Shown: positions 48,665 through 60,555 of the stretch, in pieces
Position numbering within the stretch: the first letter of the stretch is position 1
Layout of the letters: each line of letters opens with the position of its first letter
From: Certhia americana
Taxonomy: Eukaryota > Chordata > Aves > Passeriformes > Certhiidae
Length of the DNA: 64,000 bases
Assembly (NCBI GenBank): GCA_018697195.1
Contig: CM031864.1
Location: 28,715,962 to 28,779,961, forward strand
Reading direction: 5' to 3'
Made by a program: the position numbers and the translations under genes
The notes under the pieces: generated by a model
Seen by the model: only the letters and a program-made list of their open reading frames with translations
The model's database searches: none
What the model was told of the DNA's origin: nothing

Positions 48665-51347
48665 ATAACTATTAGACTGAAGAGTTGTGCCACCTCCCCC
48701 AGGGGGTGGGATGTTCTTCTGATTGTCTGAGGGATGGGAGAGGGGACCTCTGCTGCTCATTTGGCTTTTCCTTGATAAAAGGCTGGGAAAGAGGGTTGCC
48801 TCATACATGATAATGCTTCAGTGTTTTTGCTGAAGTCCTATCAAAGATTTATCTACAGGGTTGGAGATTTAGGAGAGGACAGGGTGGTTATACAGCACTT
48901 GATAATTATTGGGTTATAGTAAGTTTCCATGTGTCTTGTCACTTGTTTTTTAAGGAATCTAGCAAGGTCCTGTGTCCCTTACAACCAAATTCTCATTCTC
49001 TTGTAGCTGAGGAGGACAGAACCTGTCCTTGGAAATAGTTCTGTGTAGCAAGGTCAGGCTGCTTTACTGTGAGCCCAGAGAGCTGTGGAGCCTCTGGGCA
49101 TGTGGGACTAGGGGAAGAGATGTTTGCTGGACTTCTCCAGTCACCAGCAGTAACATGAGGTATGCAGACAACCCTGAGCTGTGGTCTGTCTTCAATTTCA
49201 TCTGAGAGAGATTTCTGCTGCTCCCTGGGACCACAACTCAGCACTGCTGTTCTTGGAACACCAGTGCTGGGATACCACGTTCACCTGGTTTGGCTGTGGC
49301 TGAGCTCAGAAGCTGGGACCACTTCCAGGAGGTTTTATTCCTTCCCCAGCTGCTTCCTGCAACCCCCCCTGCGGTGTTCTGCCTGGGATGGTCATCCTGG
49401 GGTCCTCCAAAACTAATGCCACAGATGGAGAAAAGCTGGCTTTTCAGGGCAGGCTTGCAGCACTCACCTTGTGCTAGTCCTGTTGTCCTTCAGCACTGCA
49501 GCCTGTGCTGCCAATGAGTTTGTGTCATAAAACTGATCACCTTGGGGCAGGTCTCAGTTTATGTCTCCAGAAGAGAAGCAGCTTCATCACTATTTCCAAA
49601 TTGAACAGCTTTGCATCAGTGTTCAGCCAACATGGTCCTTAGTGTAAGGAAAGAGCTCCCTTCACCAAGTGATTACAGGTTACTGGACTTGAGACCAAGA
49701 TTACCAAAATATCCTTTTGAGCCCTTTTCCTTGATTTTCCTGTCAGGATTTTTCTGACTGCAGTGTGGCAGGCAGATAAAGAACTTTTTCCTGTCCTTGC
49801 ACCTTGGCCACACCTGATCCAGGAGGTGTCAAGGAGAGAGTTTATCTGAAAAATGCAGGTATTGGTTTATTTTGTTGAAGTCTTTTTCTCATGGCGTTAG
49901 CAGAGTATCTTGAAAGTAGAATGTGACTGTTTACCTGAGACTGAATTTTATGTTATTCTTGCTCTCTTCTGGATTTGACCACAACCACAGATGCGCCTCA
50001 GAGCAATGAGATGATGGGATGGGGTCTGGAGTTATTTACTGGAGTTCTAAGTCAGGATGGGGACACACAGCCAGCTTTAAGGACACTGTGGAGCTCATTC
50101 CTCTATCAGCTGATAACAGAACATGCTTTAGAAGCTGTGAGTGGGTCAGGAGCAAGTGCTGGTTTAAGCTGTTTTCCAGAAAATTTTGGATGATTTACCC
50201 AAAGGGAAGATGATGAAGCATATCATTGGTGGCTTGTAGCATTTCTAAAAGCATATTCTATTTGAGCTTAATCATGAGCTCTTAATATTTTGGGAGGAAT
50301 CTACCAAAACTTAATTTTTGATTTCTATATGATCGCTCTTGATATTTGATTTAATAATGAGTTCAAAAAAAGGTCATTCAGTCTTTGAAATTAAATTAGT
50401 GTTGTGGACTTACATATTGCTCTAAGCTAAAGTTTTTTGCTGTCAGATAGAACCTGGGGATAATTTTTTCCCCAGTATAAATGTCAAAGATTTAAAGCAG
50501 GGTATTGGTTTATTTTGGTTTACTTGTGGACAAAGGGTGTGAAGTCCAGCATTATCAGTGGAAGGAGGCAAGAAATGGTTGTTTTTTGGGGTTGGTTTTT
50601 CATTTGTGATATTAATGCTTCTTGTTGCTGTAAACACTACTGGAGGTTGGTGTTCTGCAGCAGCAAAGAAAAATAAATCTTAAAATCAGAAAGATCTGAT
50701 TTTGGCCTTGTGACAATTTCTGTGCTTTTGGAAGTGTTGGTCCTTTTGCTTGAACACAGAATCCCAAGAGATTTTAAATTGTAACCATTGCAAAGGAAAT
50801 AAGGAGCAGCATCCATGTGCCAACAGGGTCTGCTTGAATCTCTGAAAAACAACATTGTTTGCAAGGCAGGTGCTTTGTGGAGGAGATTTTTGAGATTCTG
50901 ATTCTTGTTCACTGTGCACGTCACCCGCTGGCCCCAGATGTTACACACTGGTTATGTCATGGTTATCAATGATATCAGAGCGCTGGAAGCACAGAAATCA
51001 AGAACTAATTAAAAAGAGCCTCATCAGCCATCTGCTATTTACCTCCTCCTTCCCAAGTCAGCCGTCGGGGGAGGAGACACTCGAGTCAGCTCCTCTTCCA
51101 GCAGCTGATGAACTGGAGTGTCTTGCCAAACAAACTTCAACTCAAAAGTACTAATTTATTAAGAAGGTAATTTATTTACTGCAGCAGCTGGAGCAAGATG
51201 CTGGAAACAGACCCCCCTCTCGGATGTGCTGGAGGAGGCCCCTGGGAGCTGCTGCACAAACAGAGTTGCTAATAAGCAAACAGAATGCAATCATGACTTT
51301 CTACTCCTATCCCTGGGGTCAAATCCCACATAAAGCAACATTGTGTG

Positions 51348-51365
51348 AATAAAGATTTTAATAAA
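51348..51365 (+). terminator. FAM20B: distal tandem poly(A) signals for FAM20B
   Basis: Two AATAAA hexamers, at 51348-51353 and 51360-51365, are followed within 60 bases by CT/GT-rich sequence. This is the best-looking 3' end between FAM20B and TOR3A. Confidence 0.55.
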
Positions 51366-51385
51366 GCAACACTGATGGATTGCCT

Positions 51386-53180
51386 AAGTCTCTCTTTCCC
51401 TCCCTGTCTGTCTCTCTTGAGTTCCAACATGTGGTGGACTGAATGTGTGAAGTGTTTTGCTGCTTCTGTCTCCCAGTTACTCCTCTGCTAATGGTTGTCA
51501 GTGACATTTACTCCAGTCATGTATATCCAAAAAATGCAGCTTGCTTGCCAGAGTCTTGTTGGTAAAGAAGGAGTGTCCCAAAGGGATACAGAAATAAAAC
51601 ATATCTAGATTGAGGTGGTCTTCTGCCCCTGCATCCCATGGCCCTGCAACTGCTGAGCACGTGGGCTGAGCCTGTGGCAGTGTCCCAGAGACTGATTCCG
51701 TGGAGCCAGGGATGGATACCAGCTTGTGAGAGGTGTCTGTGGAGCTGGCAGGTGTTCGTGCCTGCATTTGCTAAGCTTTTATTGGGATGGGGCAGGTCAC
51801 TGCTCCCCCTGAGAGCAGAATTTTACTCAGCCTGCAGCAGAGTTTTTCTTAATGCCCCAACAGTGAGTGTTTCAGAGGTGAAGCCTGAAGCGCTTTTGAA
51901 TTCAGTGATCTTTGACCTGCTCTGTAGCATCAGCTGGTGGTGGGAAACCTGCGTTTCTTTAAACTAGAGTTTCTCACTTGAAACTTTGGACTTTAATATT
52001 GTTGAATTCTGTAAGAACTGCTTTCTGGGGTTTATTTTGAGGTTTTTGCGGGGGAGGATGTTCTGGGGTTTTTTGTTTCCTAGCATTGTGTGCTGACAGT
52101 AACTTTTCCTTTCCTCCATCTCTATTTTTGAGGTGCCAATTTGCTGGGGGAGCAGGACAAGATTCTTGCTTGTGTATGAGCAGTTCAACAGCTACAGATG
52201 CTTTTAAGTTCTGACAGACTGAAACTGGCAGTTGAGAGCTGTTGTTCCAAGCACTTTGTTGTTGTGCTGCTGCTCTGTATTTTTGGAGTGGTTGGCCATA
52301 GTAACAGAGTGAGAATTTGTATAACTGGGAGATTTTAGTGTTCCTGATTATGTAATGAACGTACTTTGACAAAAGAATGAACACAAACAACTTTGAGCCA
52401 ATGGAGAACCAAAGGGGGTTGAAAATATGCCCTTTCCCTGAAGTCCTCAAATCCTTTCCCTAAAATTTTTTTATTGAAACTAAAAATTGGGAAAAGAAGT
52501 CCTTAGTTCATATATCCCAACTGTGGGGTTGATGATTTGTTATTTGTAGAATCTCAGTATTTTTAAAAGACTGGGGATAGATAGGACTTCGTGGGGGAAA
52601 AAGGAAGGAGGGGAAGGGACTCCTTTCATACCCTTTATTATAGATCTTTATTTTATTTAGTGATCTAATCCATAGCTTAGTGTTATACTGAGCTCTGGAG
52701 AGAGGCTTTTCTCCCCCTGACTTCGGTCAGAGTGCAGAGATGGATGCGCAGAAGAAATTGCTGTATGGAAACATGGAAAAAAACTAAAAGATGGGTGCAT
52801 GGCATTTCCCTGGACAGCCTGTAAATGAAATTCTGGATTGTGAGATTCTCTCTGTTTGCTTGTCCCAAGCTGTCGGGGTGTGGAATAAGCCAGGCATAAC
52901 CATTTCTTGTGGTGCTGTTTTCAGACAGCACCTGAGCCGAACCGAGCTGAGGTGGCGCAGTCTTAATCAGGTGGTTGCTGCTCACCAGGACTGACTGCTT
53001 GGAATAACCAGCCATGAGTGACAAGCTGAGCATCCTCCCATCAGCTCTAGGGCTGTGCAAGTCCCTGCACAGTCCACAGTCCCTGTCCTCTGCTGCCAGA
53101 CTCACCTCAAGATTAGCAAACTGCAGTTTAGGTTTCAGCAGAGGAAGGAAAAAACCCATGTGCTTCCTAACCCCCCCTTC
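51386..53180. other. FAM20B-TOR3A intergenic spacer, left part
   Basis: I see no exon or known repeat. An AATAAA at 51593 could extend FAM20B transcripts. Confidence 0.45.
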
Positions 53181-53375
53181 AAGGAGTGACTGGGGTTGGA
53201 AGGGACCTTAAAGATCATCTTGTTCCAAGCCTCTGCCGTGGGCAGGGACATCTTCCACCAGACCAGGTTGCTCCAAGCCCCATCCAACTTGGCCTTGGAC
53301 ATTTCCAGGGATGGGGCAGCCACAGCTTCTCTGTGTTCTATGCCAGGGCCTCCTAAAGAATTTGTTCTGTCTTCC
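53181..53375 (-). mobile_element. CR1 LINE 3' fragment between FAM20B and TOR3A
   Basis: GGTTGGAAGGGACCTTAAAG, GGTTGCTCCAAGCCCCATCC and GGATGGGGCAGCCACAGCTT are on the plus strand. It is a reverse-complement CR1 tail truncated after TGCCAGGGCCTCC. Confidence 0.9.
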
Positions 53376-54149
53376 CTTCTAACTCTTACTATGTGCTGCA
53401 CTTGGGCAGGACTGACATCCCAGGAATTATGCTATGAGCTGGTGCAGTGTTGGACAGTCAGTTTATCCTTCAGAATTTTCTTTTTTCCTTTGGAACACAT
53501 AAGCAACAATTTTTTACAACATCTACCCCTTTTAATATAAATCTGTATAAATGCTTCAGGTGCCTCAACTAGTTTTCAGAAACACTGTCAGCAGTTTATT
53601 TTGCTATGGCTACAGCAAATTTGATTTTTTTAATCTATTCCTTTAATGCACTATTTTTAGTTCTGCTTAAGTTGTTGCAAGTGGTGTTCAGATTTCGGCC
53701 TCACTGTTTTGGTAGCTGGAAGGGGCTGTTTTGTTAGACCTAGTAGCTTAAATGCTGCGGTGTAATTAATATTAGCAGACAGCTGTAGACGGTGATGCAC
53801 TCTGCTCCACGACTGGGCTGTACCAGGGAATTATCAGGCGGGATTAATTCTGTATGTGAGCCTTCTTACTTTTATTTTTCTAAGTATGCGGGATAACCTT
53901 GAAATCCTTTTCATTTCCAAACCATTTTGGCCTTGGTCTCTGTTAGGATACCAGGACAGCAGGCAGCAAAGACAGCCTGGACAGCCTTGCTGACTCACCC
54001 ACTGCTCTCTTATTTCTGCCTCTTATTTTTGGGTCCCCTTTGAAAGAATACTGAGGAACAGCTGCCATTTGCTCTCGTGTCTGTGGCTGCAAAACCTCAG
54101 CCGAGCCGCTGTGCTACTTGAACAGATTATTTGCCTTCCCCAGGCACTC
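53376..54149. other. TOR3A upstream region
   Basis: This is AT-rich sequence that changes to GC-rich near 54150. No exon is recognised. Confidence 0.45.
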
Positions 54150-54422
54150 CTTGCTGGCGCTGCAGCTCCGTGGCAGGCGGTGTCCGGGAGCCTCCCTGGG
54201 CATCTCTCCAGCTCCTTCCCCTCCCAGCCGGAGCTGGCCGGGCCCGGGGCGGGGCCGGAGCCTCTGCTGGAGCACGGGGTTGGGTTTTGTCGGGTCCCTG
54301 TGGCCGGGACAGCGACACAGAAGCCGCGTCTGTCCGGGGCCGGCAGCGCCGCCCCAGGAAGTGAGGTCAGCTGGGGCCGGGGGCTGAGCCGGGCCCGGCG
54401 CCGCTCGGAGCCCATCCTTGCC
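54150..54422 (+). promoter_or_regulatory. TOR3A: CpG-rich promoter and 5'UTR of TOR3A
   Basis: GC- and CpG-rich sequence begins near 54150 and continues into exon 1 to about 54600. A GC box GGGGCGGGGCC lies at 54246-54256. An ETS-like CAGGAAGTGA at 54355-54364 overlaps an AGGTCA half-site. There is no TATA box, and no ATG occurs between the GC box and the start codon. The exact start site is unknown. Confidence 0.65.
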
Positions 54423-54726
54423 ATGGGACAGGGGAGCCTCCCGGCCCTTCGCGGGCTCGGCTGCTGCGTCCTGGTGCTGCTGCTGCTCCTGGGCGGCTCG
54501 GGCAGCCCCGGCACAAAGCCACCGCCCCGGGGACCCTGGCCAGAGGAGCCGGGACCCGTCCCGGAGGGGGCACCCTGGGGCAGGGTGAGGTACGAAGCCG
54601 TGAAGAAGCATTTGGGAGTTGTGGGTGCTCTCTCCAAGCACTATTGGCAGTACCTGGCGTGCAAGGTGTGGCAGGAGGGCTGCGAGGAGGAGAAGAAGCA
54701 GCAAGGACAGGCCAGTCCCATCCCAA
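54423..54726 (+). CDS. TOR3A: TOR3A exon 1 (coding part)
   Basis: This exon encodes the signal peptide, a Pro-rich low-complexity linker and the segment YEAVKKHLGVVGALSKHYWQ. It ends in phase 1 at CCAA|GTAAGT. The frame is open for about 350 bases upstream of the ATG, but no in-frame ATG lies there. Confidence 0.94.
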
Positions 54727-57700
54727 GTAAGTCCCTTGCTCTCTCTCTCCCGTGTCCAGGAAGGAGCAGCAGGTCCGGACACCCTGCTGCGCCCCCGTTC
54801 CTATGGCGCTGCCCTTCTTTCCCGAGGTTTGCTGCCCCTCCTTTGCATACCCCGGGGTGAGGGGAGTGCTCCTGCCCCTCTTGGACACTCGGAGCCATCT
54901 CCTTGGAAACAGCTGCTGCCAGTTCCGAGCTCATCATCCCTCCCTATAGCCCGCAGGGGCATGGCTGAGTCCATGCTGGGAGAGGGTTGCCGTAACAGGG
55001 CTCAGCTGAGCGTCTACTCAAAATGTTAAAGAGCCACTTTCCTGGAACCTCTCTGCTCAGACTGCTCCTGTTTCCAGGCTGGGGCTTTCCTCTGGTGGGC
55101 CAGGATTACTTCGAGATCCTCTCTGCCTGGTACTGCAGCTTCGGCAAGTGCTGTGAGACAGGAGACTGCAGGATAATCAACAACATCACAGGTAGGGGCT
55201 GTGCTTGTATGTGGCTTGTTTTGAGTGGGTTTTTCCTGTTCAAATATGTTCTGAAACGTGATGTTAGTAAAGGGCTTTTCTGAGTGGGGTGCTGAGCTCA
55301 GTCCTGTGTCCCATTTGGAGTTCTGAGACCAAAGAGAGTTCATTCCTTACTGCACAGCATATCTCCTCCAGCTTGCCAAGAGCCCTGTCTGCATCCCATA
55401 GCTTCCAGGCACATGTAGTGGGATTCAAACTAGCCCAGGACCCTGCCCTAGGTCGAGAGGGCACACTGAGACCCGTGTGTAAGCCATGAGCAGGTGTCTT
55501 TGTGTTTTGCTGTTCCTGAGACTTCTGATATGCAAACACTGTGCTGGGAGCTTTCTGGGGCCTTTGGGCATTGGTACTCTCTGCAGCTGCCAAATACCTC
55601 TGGCTCTTCCTAAAGGAAAAAGGGGAGTCAATGGAAGATTTGTGTCTTTTTGGGGCCAGCAGCTGATGTAGGCAAGGCAGCCTGTGGCTTTAATGCCACT
55701 TCTGAGTCCTCTCAACCAGCCCTGCCACATTTTCTCCTCTTCTTCCCAGCTGAAGTAGGTATGCTGGCAGTTGAAGGCTGAGGTTGTGCTCTCTCTGCAG
55801 GGCTGGAGGCAGACCTCGATGGGCAGCTCCACGGGCAGCACTTGGCCAAGGAAGTGGTGGTGCAGGCGGTGCAAGGGTACCTGCAGAGCCCACAGCCCCA
55901 GAAGGCTCTGGTCCTGTCTTTCCATGGATGGTCTGGCACAGGGAAGAACTTCGTGGCTCGGATGGTCGCCAGTCACCTGTACCGGGATGGGCTGAAGAGT
56001 GACTGTGTCAGGGTGTTCGTCTCCCTCCTCCACTTCCCACATCACAACTATGTGGACTCCTACAAGGTGAAAGTCAACAAAACAGGGTGGTCTACTGGGC
56101 TGGGCTGGGCTGGAGCTCATGTCCTTTCCAGCAGCACATGTGGGAATGTGGATTTGGTTTGTGAGTGAAACTGGATCCCACAGCATTGTCCTGGTTACTG
56201 CTGAGCAGTGCTTGCACAGCAGCTTCAAGGCTTCCCCTCTCTCCCACTCAGCCCCTGAGGTCAGTAGGCTGAGGTGTACAAGAAGTTTGGGACACACCAA
56301 AGAGCTGAGCCCTAGTGCCAAAGGGGTATTCCATGTCGTTTACTGTCATGCTCAGGAATAAAAGCTGCAGGGGGGTGGGGTGGGGGCAGGAAGTCATTGC
56401 TCAGAGACTGCCTGGGCATCAGTCTGTTTGCAGCAGAGTAGGTGTCTGCCTTTGCACCACTTGATTTCTTCCTTTCCTCTTTCCTTCACTTAAACTAATT
56501 TATCTCACCTCACTCATTTTCCTGCCTTTGTGCTTCCTGTTCCCTGCCCTGTCCTGCTGGGTGGGAGGATATGGAGCAGCTGTGGTGCTGGGTTATCCCA
56601 GGGCATCCCAGGGGCTCCTGACTCTCCTCCCTGCTGCTGCGCAGGCCCAGCTGCAGAGGCAGATCAGCGAGACCCTGCAGCGCTGCAGGCAGGCCCTGTT
56701 CATCTTCGACGAGGCCGAGAAGCTGCATTCCAGCCTCCTGGATGCCATCAAGCCCTTCATGGCTCAACATGACAGCAAGGGCCAGGCAGATCAACAGAGA
56801 TCCATCTTCCTCTTCCTCAGGTGATTTCTGGTCCCCTGAAGGGATGGGGAGGAACCAAGTGATGGTATTTATCCCCAGAGGTGTGTGATATAAGGCTGAA
56901 GCTGCAGGGGAGCGCACAGATACCTCATTCCCTTGTAGTGGTTGCCCCCTTGTTCAGTTTTACCTTTTATGGATCCTCCCTGGGAACAGGGCATTTGCAG
57001 GAGGAGCTGAGGTCCAGCTGAATTGGGAGACCTGAGCCAGTGTCTAGACTTGGAGGCAAGGAAGCAGAGTCAGTTATCGTGTCACCCTGCCCAGCTGAGC
57101 AGGAGATATCTCACTCTAGGGAGCAAAGCTGGGGCTGAAGGTCTTGGTGGGAATTTCCTGTGCATTGGGAGTTGGGGAGTTCCCACTGCCTAGCTGTGGC
57201 TGCAGACTGAGGTGCTGTGAGGCTGATCCTGGCATCAGCACATCCTGGTTTAGTTGGTTCCTTTCCCAGGAGCTGGGCACATGTGCACCCGAGCACTGTC
57301 TGTGGATGGGATGCAGCTGGAGGGGACATCACAAAACCAGGATGTGAGGCAAGCACCTGACTGAAGTGCCCGTAAAGAGTGAGAGATCTGCATCTCGGGC
57401 CCCCTTCAGTTTAGGAATTGCAGCTTTGAGCTTGGATCTGGTAGGATCTAGGAGCTGTTCCTACTAGTTAGAGGTGAGCAGAGCATTCCTCCTCCAGCTC
57501 CCACCATCCAGGCAAGTGTTTCAACCTCCAAGCTTGGTGGTTCCCTCTGAGAGGTTTCCCTGCCTGTGGAGGATCTGTCTGTGTGCCCAGTGCCTGTGGA
57601 ACTCGCCACACTTTGGTCCCACCGGCATGGAAGGAGCTGTGGTGGAAGGGGCATGTCCTGCCCTGTTGCTCAGCACAGGGTGGATGTGCTGTGAGCTGCC

Positions 57701-59648
57701 TTGTGTCCTGCCTGGTGAGCCATGAAGGTCAGGAATGGACACGGAGTCACTCCCACTCATGCCAGCAAGCAGAGTGGGGAGCAGGGTGCCTTGAACTGCA
57801 GCAGTGTGTAATCCCAGGGGTTTCATCATTCCTGGTGGCTGTGTGACACTGACCTGCTTTAGGAGGGATGGCTCTGTGCCAGGGCTCCTGTGGACACTGG
57901 CACGGTCCTGCAGCTTTGCCCAGGGGTAGGACTGGCTGCCTGTCCAGTCAAAAGGGGCTGTTTCTGCCCAGTTTGGGTTGGGAGCAGGATTACTACAAGT
58001 TGTTTTCTCCCTGATGAGGGGTGGGGGCATGGTGGGAAACAGTGGTGGCTTTTTAATTTTCCCTGCCTTTCATTTGTGGTCCAGAGCCTCTGACCTCAGG
58101 ATGGGGTGCAAGATCTGTCCCTCCCACTGCCTCTGCCTCCCACCCACACAAGCTCTGCATCCAGCTGATTGCCAGTTCACTGGGGCACTCAGGGCTGGGG
58201 ACAAAACCCTCACCAGCAGTTGTGGGTGACACCTTTTCTGGACCTGCTTTCCGGGGTGAAGGGCCATTCTGGGACCCTCAACAGCTGCCAGGACCTTGTA
58301 AACCCCACCACAAAGCTGCCCCATGGATGTCCAGAGGAGTCCTTAGGTGGGAAGTGTGCTACTCCGTTGTCCCATGGTCAGAGGATGATTTGCCAAGTCC
58401 TGGGCTGCCACTTGAATCCCTGCCCTGGACCTTTACTTCCAGTGGGACTCCTGCCATATGCTCTGCCCTTTAACCTGGACTCTGTGGTGGCTTGTTCAGC
58501 ATTTGGTGTGGAGCCAAGTGTCATCTGTGAGGTCAATGGCTACCCAGGCCAGGACAGGGGACTGAGAGAGATGAAGGATTCTGCTTCTCCTGGGTCTGAG
58601 CTGGCAGGATGGCAGACAGCTGTATCGATGCCTATGGAAAGGGGCTCTTTGGGAAGAAGGTTGGCTCTCCATGTGCTGAACCTAGACAGCAAATCCTCTG
58701 TTGCCAACAGAATTGCTGGGGCCTGTCTGCACGGAAGGTGCTAGCAGGTCTCAGCATTTCAGCTCTGGGGAAATCTTGAGCGACTTCTCCCTGTGTCTAC
58801 AGCAATCTTGGTGGCAACACCATCAATGAGGTTGCCCTGGACTTCTGGCGAGCTGGCCGGGCACGGGAGGAGATCTCCTTGGAGCTCCTGGAACAGCGGC
58901 TGCGGTTGGAGTTGCAGGAGGCTGCAGGTAAGAGCTGGAGTTTCTCATGGGGCTGTGGGCAGCTGCCTGTAAAGCTGCCTCTCTGCACTGTCCCATTCAC
59001 CATGTGCCACACAAGGCTGTGCATGGGGGGGCAAGCCCCAGCTCAGGGTTATCGATAATGAGAGCCCTGTCCTTGGTCCCTGTGAGGCAAGGCATGTGGG
59101 GAGGGAGCCAAGAGACCTTCTGGCCCCTTCAGCCCTGAAAATGGCTGGGGGCAAGAGGCAGCTGAACTCACAGGACAGTACTGAGGCTTCTCTGGTTCTC
59201 CAGGCATCTCTTGGCATGATTCCTAGAGGTGCTCTGTGCTCAGAGTGCTGAGCAGCTCTGCACAAGTGGGTGCCACCCAAAGGGCTGGATGAGCCCCTTG
59301 GAGCCAAGCCTGGCGTCACAGAGGGATGATGTTCATCTCTCAGCTTCACCTCTTAGGTGAAGCTTCTGAGTTTGCCTTGTCTTGTGTTCTGCTCCAGTGA
59401 ACAGTTATGCTCACAGCCACCTCCTCAGAGAGAACCTCATTGATTTCATGGTGCCGTTCCTGCCTCTGGAATACCAGCATGTGAAGCTTTGTGCACGGGA
59501 TGCCTTCCTGGCCCGTGGCCTTCCCTACACCGAGACAACACTCGATGAGGTGGCCCAGATGATGGTGTTTGTCCCCAAAGAGGAGAAGCTTTTCTCTGCA
59601 CAGGGCTGCAAGTCCGTGCCCCAGCGCATTAATTATTTCCTTCCTTGA
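54423..59648 (+). CDS. TOR3A: TOR3A, torsin family 3 member A (6 coding exons)
   Basis: The coding segments are 54423-54726, 55078-55191, 55801-56066, 56645-56820, 58803-58927 and 59398-59648, giving 1236 nt or 411 residues. All introns are GT-AG and in phase. Residues 1 to about 30 form a signal peptide with a five-leucine core. A cysteine-rich segment WYCSFGKCCETGDC spans 119-132, and N137 lies in an NIT sequon. The AAA+ module has Walker A GWSGTGKN (182-189), Walker B LFIFDEAEKLH (246-256), sensor-1 Asn in FLFLSN (N288) and the torsin sensor-2 motif GCK (398-400). Torsins are ER-lumen ATPases activated by LAP1/LULL1-type cofactors. TOR3A is also known as ADIR, an interferon-responsive gene. 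Its position after FAM20B and before ABL2 matches vertebrate synteny and separates it from TOR1A/1B/2A. The ATG is the first in the leader and has G at -3 and +4. Confidence 0.96.
55078..55191 (+). CDS. TOR3A: TOR3A exon 2
   Basis: This 114-base exon runs phase 1 to phase 1, with acceptor GTTTCCAG and donor G|GTAGGG. It encodes WGFPLVGQDYFEILSAWYCS and the cysteine cluster that marks TOR2A/TOR3A-type torsins. Confidence 0.95.
55801..56066 (+). CDS. TOR3A: TOR3A exon 3 (Walker A)
   Basis: This 266-base exon runs phase 1 to phase 0, with acceptor CTCTGCAG and donor AAG|GTGAAA. It encodes the start of the AAA+ domain, with Walker A GWSGTGKN at residues 182-189, and ends in HNYVDSYK. Confidence 0.97.
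56645..56820 (+). CDS. TOR3A: TOR3A exon 4 (Walker B)
   Basis: This 176-base exon runs phase 0 to phase 2, with acceptor TGCTGCGCAG and donor CAG|GTGATT. It carries Walker B (LFIFDEAEKLH) and ends just before the sensor-1 Asn. Confidence 0.96.
58803..58927 (+). CDS. TOR3A: TOR3A exon 5
   Basis: This 125-base exon runs phase 2 to phase 1, with acceptor GTCTACAG and donor CAG|GTAAGA. It encodes NLGGNTINEVALDFWRAGRA and the following charged helix, with the sensor-1 Asn at its start. Confidence 0.95.
59398..59648 (+). CDS. TOR3A: TOR3A exon 6 (terminal)
   Basis: This exon starts in phase 1 after GCTCCAG. It encodes NSYAHSHLLRENLIDFMVPF and ends with the sensor-2 GCK motif, followed by SVPQRINYFLP. 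The stop is TGA at 59646-59648. Confidence 0.96.
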
Positions 59649-60536
59649 ACACAAGGTGGGACCACATGTGTGCTGAAGGTGGTGATGAACTCTGGGAGCT
59701 GCTCTCTTCGCACAGGATCAGAAGCAGATGACCCAGCCAGGCACTTGCACAGAGACTTAAACCCTCCAATTACTCCCAGAGGTGTTGCAGGAAAGGAGGT
59801 GCATCCCTTACTTCTGGGATGTGGGACAGCCTGTGCTTGGCTGCGTTTGGAGTCTGTCTGGTGTTCTAAGTCCCTTCTTTTAGCTGGCAGTAGCCTGAAG
59901 GGGTGATGTGGTTCTGCTGGCAGATGCTGTTCCGTGTGAGTGGGGACTGGGTACGTCCAAGTCCTTGGTTTGTGGCTGTGTGGTGAAGGGAGGCCTTGGA
60001 CAGGCTGGTCCTGTTAAGACGGTGTGACCAAAGCACATCCCTGTCCCATTTTCTCTGTCACTTTACAAGAGTACCCAGAACTGTACCTCTGGAGTTGAGT
60101 TTTTCCCTTCTGTTGCTCTCATGCCTTTTTAAGGTGTCTGCTGCTCAGGGACATGTGGGCCAGGATCATAGTCTGTGCAGGGAGAAAAGGAATAGTCTCC
60201 TCTGGAGATGCCAAATCCATAGCTCACCTTGGAGTGTCCACCTCTCACTGGAGTCTTCCGTTGTATGGAAGCAGCTGCTGGGGTGAGGGGAACTTCTGCA
60301 ATTATTTTTCTGAGCAGGTTGGTGAAGAGCCTGTTTCCTTAACTGCAAAACCAAAAAAAGGGAGAGAACTCCTCTGCCAAGGGCAAAGGGCAGGTGAAGA
60401 GGATGGTGGCAGAAGCATCAGGCTGCAGCTGAATGTGAGTTTTCATGGATGCAGTAAAAGCTTGGGTTTTTTCCTTCCTTTTTTTGTTTTTGTCTTCAGT
60501 ACATTTCACGCTGTGTTTTTTTAGCTGGTATCAGCA

Positions 60537-60555
60537 TTATTATTATTATTATTAC
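60537..60555. repeat. (TTA)n microsatellite
   Basis: ATTATTATTATTATTATTAC contains six TTA units, in the TOR3A downstream region. Confidence 0.9.

Larger units (their letters stand above)
48175..51385 (+). other. FAM20B: FAM20B 3'UTR (end inferred)
   Basis: The sequence after the stop has no credible open frame and no interspersed repeat that I recognise. An early AATAAA at 48659 would give a UTR of roughly 500 bases. Paired AATAAA signals at 51348 and 51360, followed by a T/GT-rich stretch, would give about 3.2 kb. Another AATAAA lies at 50672. A short A-rich CAAA repeat lies at 48201-48230. Confidence 0.6.
54727..59397. other. TOR3A introns 1-5
   Basis: The introns are 54727-55077, 55192-55800, 56067-56644, 56821-58802 and 58928-59397. 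They are compact and GC-rich, with no CR1 or LTR copy seen. A GGGCT repeat lies at 56096-56113 in intron 3. Long open frames in intron 4 have no family likeness. Confidence 0.6.

Noticed and set aside
53909..53918. ISRE-like TTTCATTTCC upstream of TOR3A
   Set aside because: TOR3A is known as interferon-responsive, but this string misses the TTTCNNTTTC pattern by one base, lies about 500 bases from the ATG, and could be chance.
55425..56321. 298-codon open frame on the minus strand
   Set aside because: It is antisense to TOR3A exon 3 and its flanking introns and has no likeness to a family. It is a GC-rich shadow of the conserved sense exon.
58169..58744. 191-codon open frame in TOR3A intron 4
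   Set aside because: It starts at a non-ATG codon, lies wholly inside an intron, and resembles no torsin or other family segment.
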